Shown here: one piece after another, positions 29,763 through 40,800 of the stretch
Numbering within the stretch: the stretch's first letter is position 1
How the letters are laid out: the number at the start of each line of letters is the position of its first letter
From: a virus
Length of the DNA stretch: 64,000 nt
Direction: 5' to 3' (one strand)
Virus record (IMG/VR): IMGVR_UViG_3300013131_000002
Coordinates: 1 to 64,000 of that record
Program-made: the position numbers and the translations under genes
Notes under the pieces: model-generated
Told to the model about the DNA's origin: nothing
The model's input: only the letters and a program-made list of their open reading frames with translations
Databases searched by the model: none

Positions 29763-30151
29763 ACGATAGAGAACAGCAAATTGCAGATGTTTGTAACAAA
29801 ATCAAATCACTTTTGTTACTAAAGAACAAAGCCTATGGAGATTCAGCACTAACACCACTACGAGTATTTTCTAAAGGGGATACAGTAGATGGGTTACTTG
29901 TACGAATCGATGATAAGTTATCTCGTATTAAGAATGCAGGTTTTAGATCTGCTTCTGAAGATACTCTTATGGATTTGATTGGATACCTTGTTCTTCTAAA
30001 AGTTCAAATAGCTGAGAAAGATGCAGCTTATAGCAAAGCATATTCTAAAGTTCTTGGGATTGATCAACTTGGATTACCGAAGATGGAATCTAATGGAACT
30101 GTTGATATGGATAAGATTCGTTATACTAACGATCCTGCATCAGGGTATTAA
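29759..30151 (+). CDS. Nmad1/DUF1599-type protein linked to nucleotide modification
   Basis: A 130-aa protein. KNKAYGDSALTPLRVFSK (about 22-39) and RIDDKLSRIKNA...EDTLMDLIGYLVLLK match the DUF1599/Nmad family pattern, seen in phages and predicted to act in modified-nucleotide metabolism. There is no proof of catalysis here. It is the last gene of the rightward block and ends 6 nt before the convergent terminator. With the uracil glycosylase it hints at special handling of bases. Confidence 0.75.
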   Translation: MNDREQQIADVCNKIKSLLLLKNKAYGDSALTPLRVFSKGDTVDGLLVRIDDKLSRIKNAGFRSASEDTLMDLIGYLVLLKVQIAEKDAAYSKAYSKVLGIDQLGLPKMESNGTVDMDKIRYTNDPASGY

Positions 30152-30184
30152 AAAAGAAAGGGCCTCATGGCCCTTTTTTTTATT
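30150..30184. terminator. Bidirectional terminator between converging blocks
   Basis: AAAGGGCC (30157-30164), TCAT, GGCCCTTT (30169-30176), followed on the + strand by a run of T (to about 30181). A run of A upstream gives a T-rich tail for the leftward transcripts as well. It separates the early block (ending 30151) and the late block (ending 30195). Confidence 0.92.
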
Positions 30185-30194
30185 CTGCTTTAGC

Positions 30195-33100
30195 TTATTT
30201 GTTATAAAATTCTGAAGCTTCTTTTGGATTGAAAGTTTTGTCTACTCCAACATAGAATGGTATATTATCGTAGGCTTGTTTTTTAATCTTTCTATCTCCT
30301 TTTTTCATTCCTGATTCTGCTCTTTGGTAGAATATCTTTTTCTTGTCTACTTCAAATCCTAAAGTATATGGAAGATCATAGAACAAAGCTTGCTCTGCTA
30401 ATCCAAACATTGACTCAACCATATTTACAGTGGCTGTAGGAGATTGGATGATTCTCAAAAAGTCTTTGTAGTTATAGAATTGTTGAAGCTCAGCATTCAT
30501 ACGAATAGCTTGGTATCCAAAGAATTGTGATACTTTATCGTCTTTATCATCATCTCCCATTAACATTCCTGCTGCAACACTAGTAGTAATTACCCAAGCT
30601 GCTTGAGACAATGTACGTTTAATATCTGCTTGTTCCCATTCTGTATGCTTACCATATACTCCACGATACTTAAGTCCTGCTTTTGTTGCTTGAACCATAT
30701 AATTCATGAAGACTTTGTACATACCATTAGCAAGTACCCCAGATTCGGTATCAACATGAACTCCACGATTAGATCCATATCCCCAATGTTTACGTAAACC
30801 TGGAGAAAAGAATCGACGGAACAAGTTTAAAAGTTTACCCCACCATCTTCTTTCAGCTAATGCTCTATCTACATCTCCTTTAACTTGGTTTGTTTTTTTC
30901 ATCAAACCACTAAGCTTATTAACAAAATCCATCTGAGTTAAGTTAGCTACTCTTGGATCTAATTCTAAATTACCATTTGCTTTTTCTATCAATAGGTCAT
31001 AGAGATTTGCATCTGTACCATCTGCATTTTTAATTACATCTCCATTTTTATCTTTAAGCTTTCCCTTATAACTATCCATCAATGCAAGCATACGAACTAT
31101 TACAGCTTCGTGCTCTGCCATAGTTTGTAAAATACTCCCAACTCCTCCAACTAGAGATTTTCTTAATCTGCTACCTGTGATATTAGATACTTGATCCATG
31201 CCTAGCTGATCTGTATAAGCATCTGACCAGAGAGCAGATTTAATAAGTTTTGATTTTGGGGCAAATGCTCCCCAATCAGATATACCTGCGGCTCCAGTTA
31301 TAAACTTTGCTAATGCCCATGCATGGTTTGTCTTATTAAAGTACTGACCTACAATTCCTTCTTCAATTAATTTCTGGTTATCTAAGAACAATTGATTAGT
31401 AGCTTGAAGACCATTAAATGATAGAGCTTTTAGTGCTGTGAATCTTGTAACTGCAGAAGTAATTTTACTTGCACTTATTGACTTTCCTGCTATACCTACA
31501 GTATTTAATATATCTTTTCTTCCAAAGAATACTGATTCAATAAACTCCTCTACCATTTGGGATGTGTTACTTGTAATCCCTTCTCTTGTTTCATATTCTA
31601 TATACCCATTTCTTCTAGCATATTGATTTACAAGTGGAACATAAGCTAAAGCTCCTTCTACCAAAACTTTTCTATTTCTTATCAAATCTCTCATCAATAT
31701 AACTGATGATTGAATTTTACTTTTAGATTCAAAATCATTAGCCATTTTAACAAAGTGCATTATGGCCCCAGTTAAATCTCTTGTAACTAATGCTTCTGAC
31801 ATAACAGAAGTAAAGAATATTGGAACGATTTGCTGTCTAGCTTGAGCAGCAGTTAACTCTCCATATTCTGTATCTCCTTCAGTAATCATGAATCCTTCTC
31901 TTAGCATCTCTCTACTAGTAGCTAAGAATCCATTATTCTGCATTTGTCCTAGAGTATCAGCTTTAACTGTTGGAACCATATATGTATATGTATCCCAAGT
32001 ATTTTTAACTTGTTTAGTCTCTCCGATTTTGTCTGAGTGTTTATTATAAATATCTAGTAGTTTGTACATATATTTATAATCTTCAGTCTGTGTATTCTTA
32101 AGAGCTGTATATTTTGGATTTAAGTATGAATCATTAGGCATAACAGCATCTCCACGGAAACTATTTGAATAACTGTTGTAGATATAATTAATATCTGATT
32201 CAATCTGTTCCATCTCTACTAAAGCTAAAGCTGCTCTATCTACATCTATATCTCTATATTTATAGTATTCTTTCTCTACAGCTCTATATTCTTTTTCAAG
32301 ATCTAACTTTCTTTGCATGGCATTTGGAGAAGTCTTACTATTCTTAGCATGCCAGTCATCTATCATTCTGTAGTATCCCTTACGAAGTTCTACAAACTTT
32401 GGTTCTTTTGATTTTTTCCATTCATCATAGGCATCTCTATCCCCAATGTTCGGCTTTTTGAATTTCTTCTCAGCTTCATCGAGCATGTTATAAAAAGTTT
32501 TCCAATATCTTGTAACATCATAAGGTTGAACAAATCCTAAAACTTTAATTTCCTTTCTAATGTTATTACCTTTATTGTCTTGTTCTACAACAAAATGGCT
32601 AATAACCTCATACATATTAGCATAAGCTTGTGTAGGATTAAAGCCACTTTTACGAGCCATGAAGTTTTCATAATCTTTTGATAGACTATATTGAACATCT
32701 CTAGTTTTTTCTGCTGCTTCTAATAATGAAGCTTTTACTTCTGTTACGAATAATTGTATAGCTGTTTGAGAAGAATTGATTACTGGATCCATAAGTACAC
32801 TGTACTTAGTCTTATCCATCTGAGCATTTACAAGTTCATCAATAAGAGATTGAAGTCCTATCTTTTTTCCACGAATCTGCTTTACAAGTTCTTCAATTAA
32901 TAATTTATCTCTAGTAGGTTTATCTATAAGATCTTTCTTATAATCATCTCTAATTTTTAAAGTTGCTTCTGTTTCAATAAGCAAATTCTTTCTCATCACC
33001 CCATCCTTCTCTATACTTTGAGCTAAAGCTTCTAGCTCATCATTTAATCCTGTATTTTTATGATAGCCAAGGATTAGAGAAGCATGTAAAGGGGCACCTA

Positions 33101-34853
33101 ATTTTAAGTACTTTGTATAGGTCTCATCCATTTTATTGTTTAGAGCTATTACTTTATCTCTTAACACTTGGATGTTATCTAACTCTTGTTGAGTAACTGT
33201 TTTCTTTTTCTGAAGCTCATCTAACTTTTCTTTTACAGCATCAGATATATCTTTCATTACACCTCTAGTATTATTGCTATCATAATAAGTTCTCATGTAG
33301 TTAGCAATATTCCCAAGAATGTTAATTAGTTTGAGTCGTTCTTCTTCATCAATATTTTCTAAATCTACAGACATCTTTTCAACCATTGCAAAGTCACTTT
33401 GAGCTTTATTAAATAGTTGATTAACATAGTCTACTAGTCCTACAAAATCTTCTGCCTCTTCTACTAACTTGAGTTTTGCCTTATGAGATTTTAATAAACG
33501 TGCAGCAGATTTAGATTCCGGGGTAGTGCTTCTAGAGGCCATGTCCAAACTTTCTTGAACAGCTTTTACAGCATTTACTTTTGCAGTTTGTACTGACTTC
33601 TGTAAAGATGATAATCCCTTACTTTGCTGTTCGTATAGGCTGATAGCTCCTCCAAATTCTCCTGGATTTATGTCCCCGGCAAATAAGTCTTGAGCTAACT
33701 GAGCAGCCATATCAGTTTTAATTCCAAACTTTTTAGCAATTGCTCTAAATATTCTATTAAAGAACTGTTGAAATTTGCTTGGATTTTTATATTCTAATTT
33801 AGCTCCTTCTAACCCAATAGCAGTAGCTAATACCTCTTTATCTAGTTTCTCTTGATCCTCTGCTAACTCTGGATATTCTTCTAGTACTTTATTGTACAGG
33901 TTTGTATTTCTAAGTTCTTTTACTGCAGCTTGTACAGCAGGGTGATTATACCCTAACAAATCTACATATAAGTGACCATACTCGTGGTAGGCTGTATCTT
34001 CAGCAATCCTATCTGGATTAAGTGTAATGACTACCCCTCCATTTTTTCCAGGGCTTATTTTACCTATACTTGGAAGTTTAGGGTCATAAACTACATCTAC
34101 TTTTACTCCAACCTTTTGGAATACCTCTTGTAATCTTTTGGCCTGTATTTTTACTTTCCCTAATTGAGCTTCTCCAGTGTTAGAGAATCTTTGCTCACTT
34201 GAGTTTTCTAATCTAGCAGTTTCTGATATAACTGTTTCTGATAATTGTTGTCCTTGTGGACGACCGATCATATCTAGATAACCTTGTAAACCTTCTACGT
34301 ATCTTCTGCCTACAACACTTTGTGCTAACTCTTGCACTTCTTCCCCATAAGTTTTGAACATGTCCATTTGTTCATAAGCTTTGACTAGCTCCTCTTGGCT
34401 GTTAGTAGGGGAATTATATAATCCTAGTGGCTCTCTACGTAATTCACTTAATGCTACAGGATCTATTTTTACACTATGAGTGTCTTGACTTTTCCATTGC
34501 ATCTGTCCATTAGCATCTGCTATGCTGTATCCAGAGTTGGTAGGGCTGCTTTTTATTTTATCTGTTACAACTAAATCTCTAGTAGCTCCAAATGCAGAAC
34601 GAGCATAACTATTTATCTGTGCAATTCCATTAAGTTGGTCAGATAGAGTAGAGTTAGTAGACCCTTTATTTACATAATAATTTCCTTTGAACTTGTTGAC
34701 TAACCTTACTTTAGTCAATATATCCATTATATCTGCAGTCTTTCTAGATTTCTCTAAAGTGTTTACAAGATAGTTTGCAAGTTCAGTACTAGCTGCTGAT
34801 ACTCTTAGACCAGTGCTAGCCGTAGTAAATACATTACATTTTCTATTTGCCAT
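30195..34853 (-). CDS. Giant virion protein with HExxH metallopeptidase motif
   Basis: A 1,552-aa protein, last gene of the late structural operon. The sequence shows a zinc-peptidase motif, TAYHEYGHLYV (H290, E291, H294), with a possible third ligand E340 (KEVLATAIG). A long helical region follows (about 410-830). From about residue 830 to 1450 a lysine-rich region with few obvious domains follows, and the C-terminus is basic. It lies 6 nt after the RNA polymerase gene. In crAss-like phages such large proteins are packed in the virion and ejected (cargo proteins). The peptidase is inferred from the motif. Confidence 0.75.
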   Translation of the reverse strand: MANRKCNVFTTASTGLRVSAASTELANYLVNTLEKSRKTADIMDILTKVRLVNKFKGNYYVNKGSTNSTLSDQLNGIAQINSYARSAFGATRDLVVTDKIKSSPTNSGYSIADANGQMQWKSQDTHSVKIDPVALSELRREPLGLYNSPTNSQEELVKAYEQMDMFKTYGEEVQELAQSVVGRRYVEGLQGYLDMIGRPQGQQLSETVISETARLENSSEQRFSNTGEAQLGKVKIQAKRLQEVFQKVGVKVDVVYDPKLPSIGKISPGKNGGVVITLNPDRIAEDTAYHEYGHLYVDLLGYNHPAVQAAVKELRNTNLYNKVLEEYPELAEDQEKLDKEVLATAIGLEGAKLEYKNPSKFQQFFNRIFRAIAKKFGIKTDMAAQLAQDLFAGDINPGEFGGAISLYEQQSKGLSSLQKSVQTAKVNAVKAVQESLDMASRSTTPESKSAARLLKSHKAKLKLVEEAEDFVGLVDYVNQLFNKAQSDFAMVEKMSVDLENIDEEERLKLINILGNIANYMRTYYDSNNTRGVMKDISDAVKEKLDELQKKKTVTQQELDNIQVLRDKVIALNNKMDETYTKYLKLGAPLHASLILGYHKNTGLNDELEALAQSIEKDGVMRKNLLIETEATLKIRDDYKKDLIDKPTRDKLLIEELVKQIRGKKIGLQSLIDELVNAQMDKTKYSVLMDPVINSSQTAIQLFVTEVKASLLEAAEKTRDVQYSLSKDYENFMARKSGFNPTQAYANMYEVISHFVVEQDNKGNNIRKEIKVLGFVQPYDVTRYWKTFYNMLDEAEKKFKKPNIGDRDAYDEWKKSKEPKFVELRKGYYRMIDDWHAKNSKTSPNAMQRKLDLEKEYRAVEKEYYKYRDIDVDRAALALVEMEQIESDINYIYNSYSNSFRGDAVMPNDSYLNPKYTALKNTQTEDYKYMYKLLDIYNKHSDKIGETKQVKNTWDTYTYMVPTVKADTLGQMQNNGFLATSREMLREGFMITEGDTEYGELTAAQARQQIVPIFFTSVMSEALVTRDLTGAIMHFVKMANDFESKSKIQSSVILMRDLIRNRKVLVEGALAYVPLVNQYARRNGYIEYETREGITSNTSQMVEEFIESVFFGRKDILNTVGIAGKSISASKITSAVTRFTALKALSFNGLQATNQLFLDNQKLIEEGIVGQYFNKTNHAWALAKFITGAAGISDWGAFAPKSKLIKSALWSDAYTDQLGMDQVSNITGSRLRKSLVGGVGSILQTMAEHEAVIVRMLALMDSYKGKLKDKNGDVIKNADGTDANLYDLLIEKANGNLELDPRVANLTQMDFVNKLSGLMKKTNQVKGDVDRALAERRWWGKLLNLFRRFFSPGLRKHWGYGSNRGVHVDTESGVLANGMYKVFMNYMVQATKAGLKYRGVYGKHTEWEQADIKRTLSQAAWVITTSVAAGMLMGDDDKDDKVSQFFGYQAIRMNAELQQFYNYKDFLRIIQSPTATVNMVESMFGLAEQALFYDLPYTLGFEVDKKKIFYQRAESGMKKGDRKIKKQAYDNIPFYVGVDKTFNPKEASEFYNK

Positions 34854-34859
34854 TTCTTA

Positions 34860-37800
34860 TTAAATTGAACAGAATGTTAACGACTCATTGTCATCACCCT
34901 CCTCTCTATTATCTTTTAACAGTACCATTGCTCCACCTTCTACTGATGTTGTAACTCCTACTTCAGGATTTATATTAGATACTCCTGACAACTCTACTAG
35001 TCTTTTTGAAATTCCAAGAGGTTGAACTCTTGTGTATACCCCACCTGTTTCTGTAGTAGAAGATTTTACAAATAATCCAACATCTTTATTTTTCTTATCT
35101 ACCAAAAGTACGAAATTATTACTTATTCCACTCACTGCAAGTTGGTCTGCTAGCTTAGAAATATTCTTTTTTCTTAACAAAGTTTTCTTTCCATGTCTCA
35201 TGAATGCATTAGCTCTAATAAAATTAAAGAGTTCATCATTCAAGTAGTCGTTGCTTTGAACATCTTTTACTTTAGTCATGAAGAATTCTACTGGAGATTT
35301 TGCAGTTACCTTTCCGGCATCTTTTCCATATCTATTTATTCTTGGGCTAGTCCAGAATTCTACTGGTATGATATCTGTAAAGGAATTAGCTCCAATGTCG
35401 AACCCACGACTAACAATTGAATGAGCTGCTAGGTCTTCTGCAAGTTCCTTGATCTCTTTTATTTGCTCAGTATTTCCTGGGTCGGTAACATATTTTTCTG
35501 GAGAGTAAAGAAGTTTTCTTAGCTCTGCAGTAAACATGTCCTTCTCAGTTCTAGAGAATCCGTATGAGTTATCAAACTTAACTGTGAAAAATTTAGCCTC
35601 CATTGAGTCATTCTTCTCATCTCTTGCAAAGTTGCTTACGAACTTATTGCCTGTTAAAGATGGGTACTTAGCTTTCATCTCATCTAATTTCTTATCGATA
35701 TTAGTATCTTTTGAAAGGTAGGTTTTTGAAAGATGCTCTTGTGTAAAGAAGTCTGCAAGTGGAGATTCTTCAACAACATCTATTTCCCCCATATCATTTC
35801 TAAGTAAAACTCTTGGAGTTAAAAGCATTCTTAAATTTAAGTTCCTAGAGATATCTCTATGTTGCTCTGGAGTAAACTGTATCTCTCCTACATTTAATTT
35901 AAGATTGTCTTTGAATGTTTTAAATGCTGGAGATGTATTAGCCGGGAAGAGGATAGATGCCATCTGCATAGCAGAGTCAGACATTCTATCATAAGCTTTC
36001 TGTGTTCCATAAATAGAATCATCTCCTAAGAATTGATCAACAGGATTGCTCATTCCATCAGGTCCTCTAAATGCTTGTGCTCCAGACTTATCGTCAAAAG
36101 CTAATCTCTTGTCTTTATATGCTTCGATACGATCTATAGAATTCATACCGTCAGCAGTATCCGGGGTAATAGTTTGGTAGAACTCCATTAGTTGAGATCC
36201 TGCTTTAGAAAACTTCATGAAATTATTCATGAATATACCTTGGGTAATATTCTTCTTATCATTTCTTTTAAGTTCAGCAAGATCTTTTCTATTCATATTA
36301 ATAGTCTCATATCTATTGATGTCATTGAGAGGAGTTAGTTTAAACTCTTTCATTGCATCTACATATGCACTATTCATCTCTGTTAGTTCTCCACCATACT
36401 TATTATAAAAAACATCTGTGAAATATCGTATAATAGGTTGGTTCAAGAAATCGTGCAGAGCTACTGTATCCCCATTGAATGTTATCCAGAATGCTTCTAC
36501 AGGTAAGGTAATAGTTCTATCATTAAGTTCGTACTGCTTAGGATTGTTAGCAGCATCCACAGCAGCAGATACATATCTACCAATTAATGTACTTGTAGGA
36601 ATAGTGGCATCTATTTTAGTAGCCTCAGTTCCTACTTTTTCCAAATGCTTTTTATAAACTTTATTGTCAAGTTTAATAGCATACTCAGGAGTTGTAACTA
36701 CTGTTCCAGCAGCTGCTACGTTTCTACCTGATAGCACATTATTCCACAATCCTTTCAACGTGTTACCGATAATTGCTCTTTCAGCAATTTCAGTTTCTTT
36801 CATTGGACTAGCAAACTCAGTATTGTTAACCAAAGAAGGATTTCTTTCTAGAATACTAGCCATGATGCTTGTCAAGCTTTCTTCATCCAAAGGTCTAACA
36901 GTTTCTGTTAAGTGCATAGGACTAGACATTACTGCTTCAATAGTATCTAAGATTACATTTGTATAAACCTCTAATGCTTTAGACCCTTCAGGTACTGCAT
37001 TTTTGATTGTGTTATCTTTGATAGCTTTATTATAGTCTAGACTTACTTTTGTTACCTCTCCTTTTTCATTCTTACTTAAGTATGGAGCTAGTATGAAAAG
37101 TTTATCTACGTCAAAGTCAGATCCCATCAACTTGGTAATATGTGGTGGAACTTGTACTGCTTTTGTATAATTATCTGGGAGGAATCCCTTAATCTTTATT
37201 AAGATTGTAGAAGATTTATCTTGGTTAGGGATACGGTATCCAATCATACGTAGAAGTTCCTCTGGAATGTTGTCTAAAGATTGCCCTGGCTCTACCCCAA
37301 ACTTACGAGCAATGTCAGGACGTATCATAACTTCCATGTGTCCTAATCTAGGTTTGCCTTCATTATCAGTTTTGATTGCATAGAAGTTTAAGTTAGAGTT
37401 TTCTTCACTACCTCCAAACTGTGCAAACTGAACTGCCTCTATACCAAGAGCTTTCTGCTTGAATACTTGGTTGTTAAACATACCAAATAAAATTTGTTGG
37501 AACTTAGTCTGGTATACAGGGAAGTCTAATGGAATAGCAAACCTTGGCATTCCACTTTCTTTATCTATTACAATGTTTAAAGCATCATCATAGTTTGATG
37601 GTAGCTTTCTTTCTAAATTTTCTTTTTCAAGAATGCCACGTATAATTTTTAAGGCTTTTAATCTAGCTTCATACTCTTCTTTGAATCGTTCACCAGATAA
37701 ACTCTTCTGAGCTTTTAGAATGCCATCAATACCTAACTCTTTGAATAAACTTCTTGTAGCTATTTCAGCCATGTTCTCAGTAGCTTCGTGGAAAAATTTA

Positions 37801-40800
37801 AGAAGTTGGTCTCCTTTGATTGCTACTTCTTTGCCTTTAATCCCTGCATTGTATTTGTAAACTCCTGCTTTATTTACATTAGCAATAGCATTCTTTTTCA
37901 ACTGTCTATTGATAATAGCTTTTTGTTTACCGGTATCTGATATTTTTTGTGGGAATCCTAATCCTCTAGAATTCAACTCTTCTACATATAAGTTTGTAAA
38001 TTCCCCAGCTTCACCTGTTACTTGATATACAGATGACTTATGGAATTTTCTAACAGACTCCACATTCACTACATCAATTTTTGAGATGTTAGGATTGTTT
38101 GCATACTGCCCTGTCTTCTCCATACGTTGACGTAAGTCATTCATTGTGGAGTTATCTTTAGTAGCTTCTTCTAATAATACTCTCCAAGAATTCTTTTCAT
38201 TAATTGGAGTAACATTATTATTAATATTTTGAAGAGACTCAAAGTATGGTTTAAAAGGCTCTATTATTATTCTCTGCCCAGCTTTTGCATTTCTTGGAAG
38301 AACCGATGTAGCTTGGTAAGCAAATATTGCAGGCCTTCCTTCAGCCTGTGCATTTTTGTATTCGTTAAAAGCATCTTCGTGGTATGCAAACCACTTACCA
38401 TCTCCTTGCATTGACTTACGATACATGTCAATTGATGCAAATCCTTGACCATCTGTACCCTCAATTTTTGTAATTGTAGGATCAAATGATTGAGCAATAC
38501 TCTTAGCTATTGCAGGATCTACTCCAGCATTTACCATTCCAGCTTCTAGATCTTTAGCTATCTTAACATTTCTATTTTCATCTGCTATAGTCATTCTTAG
38601 ATTATCATCTCTAAGAATTGCTGATGTATATGTAGGAGACATACCATATTGTCCAGCTACTCCAGGTTCTTCTACAGCTAGTTCACCAGCTATTGTCATT
38701 CTAGAAACAGGAGTTGTCAATGGAGCCATACGTTTGTAGAAGTTATCTAAGCTTTTAGTATGAGCTCTTGATCCACGGAATATTCTATTGAATTCATTAC
38801 GTGCTACAAAATCATCAAATACAAAGTCTCTTAGAACTAATTCTAATCCTCCAAGTTCTTCTACTTGCTTCATTCCTAATCTATCAGCAGCATCATATTC
38901 TATTAGCTTGCCTTTTACTTCAGCAGCTTTCTCAGTAAAATATAACATGCTTTTAGCAACCATGTCTTTTACAGACCCCTCAAACTTTGCATATCCTTCT
39001 GGATCTTCTTGCTTTAATTTTCCATTTAAAAAATCAACTACCATGTCACTCATATGACGAGTTCCATTAATATACATTTTGTCTTCTGTAGAGTTTTTTG
39101 CTGGGATAATTAAGTCAGTTACAATCTGTATTCCATTAAGCTTTCCATCAAATTGCATGAATTTAGAATCAAAAGCTCTTCCTACTAGTTTACCATTCTC
39201 ATCTCTCATTACAATTGAGAACTTACCATCTTTACCTTGTTTAGATGTGTAGTGGTAACCTTCACTCAGTAATGCTAGTGGTGCATTCTGTAAATCATTT
39301 TTTGCTTTAGCTATTCTAGCTAAGTCTTGAATAATGTAACTAGCTATAATGTCTTCTTGAGACATCTGTATTCCAAATGTAGAAGTCAGCTTTCTAGATC
39401 GTGCAAATGGAACAACATCTGCACGAGAACGGTCTCCTTGTGTAGGTATTTGATTTAGCCCTAAGTTTTTATTTGCATTATTTAGATATCCATTTAACCT
39501 TGTGATTAAACTATCTGCATTGTTGAAACTTGCATAGTCTGTAAATGCAATAAAGTCTTTCTCTCCTTTAGTAGAATCGTATACAAAGTTTTTGAATTCA
39601 GTTCTATATAAAGGGTTCTTTAAAAGCTGGAGTATTAGTCCAGTGAACTTGTTGTTAGTTAGAGGATTAGGATTGTTAAAAGGATCTGCCATATACATAT
39701 CCCACATCTTAGCAGCTTCTGGTGTTTCAGAAGTAAGAGTAGAGATAATTGTATCTAGAGATGTAGGCAAGTTCATATCATAAACTGCCGAGTTCATACC
39801 ATTAACAAAGCTTGTTCCCTTATTAGATTTAAATAATGGAACTATCGATGCAAGATGACGAATTGTTCTCTGCTCACCACCTGCTCCAAATATATTAATT
39901 GGGTTTTCTTGCGGTCCCTTATAAGCTTTAATTGTTTGTCCTTCAAATTCTAACTTAACAATTTTAGTTACAAGTTTAGATAGTTCATGATTAGGACGGT
40001 TTACGTAGTATGCATAAAGTTGTTTACCTTTTAAGAATACTAATCGATTGTTTTGGCTTACAGTTACTCCAGTGTTGAAATATTTCTGTAAGTTGTGAGC
40101 AGTCTGCATAAAGATTGTTGAGTCTCCAATGTTCATACTCATATCCCAAAGAACTCTGGCTAATGCCATTACAGGTTTAGAGATACCTGTTTGTGATTCT
40201 ACTTCTTCTGCAGAACGTAATGATTGCTGAACTACCATATAGTTCGTAGCAATGGTCTTAGCTTTTTCTTTTTTAACAGTTAAAGCTAAGTTTCCTTCTT
40301 CATCTACTGTATATTTATAGACAGCTCTAGGTTTTTCTGTTTGAACTTCTACTGAATTATTTTTCCAGTTAGTAACTTCAGCTCTCTCTACAGATTTTTC
40401 ATTAGAGTTTATTATTTTAGAAGATGTTCCAGTTTCTGTTTTATCCTCTACAAATAATAAGAATTGATTTTGATGTAAACTAAATGCAGCTCTTATTGCT
40501 GACTGATCTGCGGCTGTCAATCCTTTTAGTAAAGGCAGTACGTTTGCATACTTAGGCTTAAACTTTATTAAGTTTTCAGCTCTAGCAAGCATAGTTTGAA
40601 AGTTAGGGGACCCAGAAAATACGTTTAGTAATTCAATGTACACCTCATCTTTTGGAAGGTAAGTATTATATCCTAAGAAGTTTGCCTCTGTACTTTCTAC
40701 ACGAGATAGGATTTCTTTTACTCTACCAGTCATACCATCTGCAGGATCACTCTCAAAACTGGACTTACCATAAATCTTTTCTACGACACCGTTGTCATCT

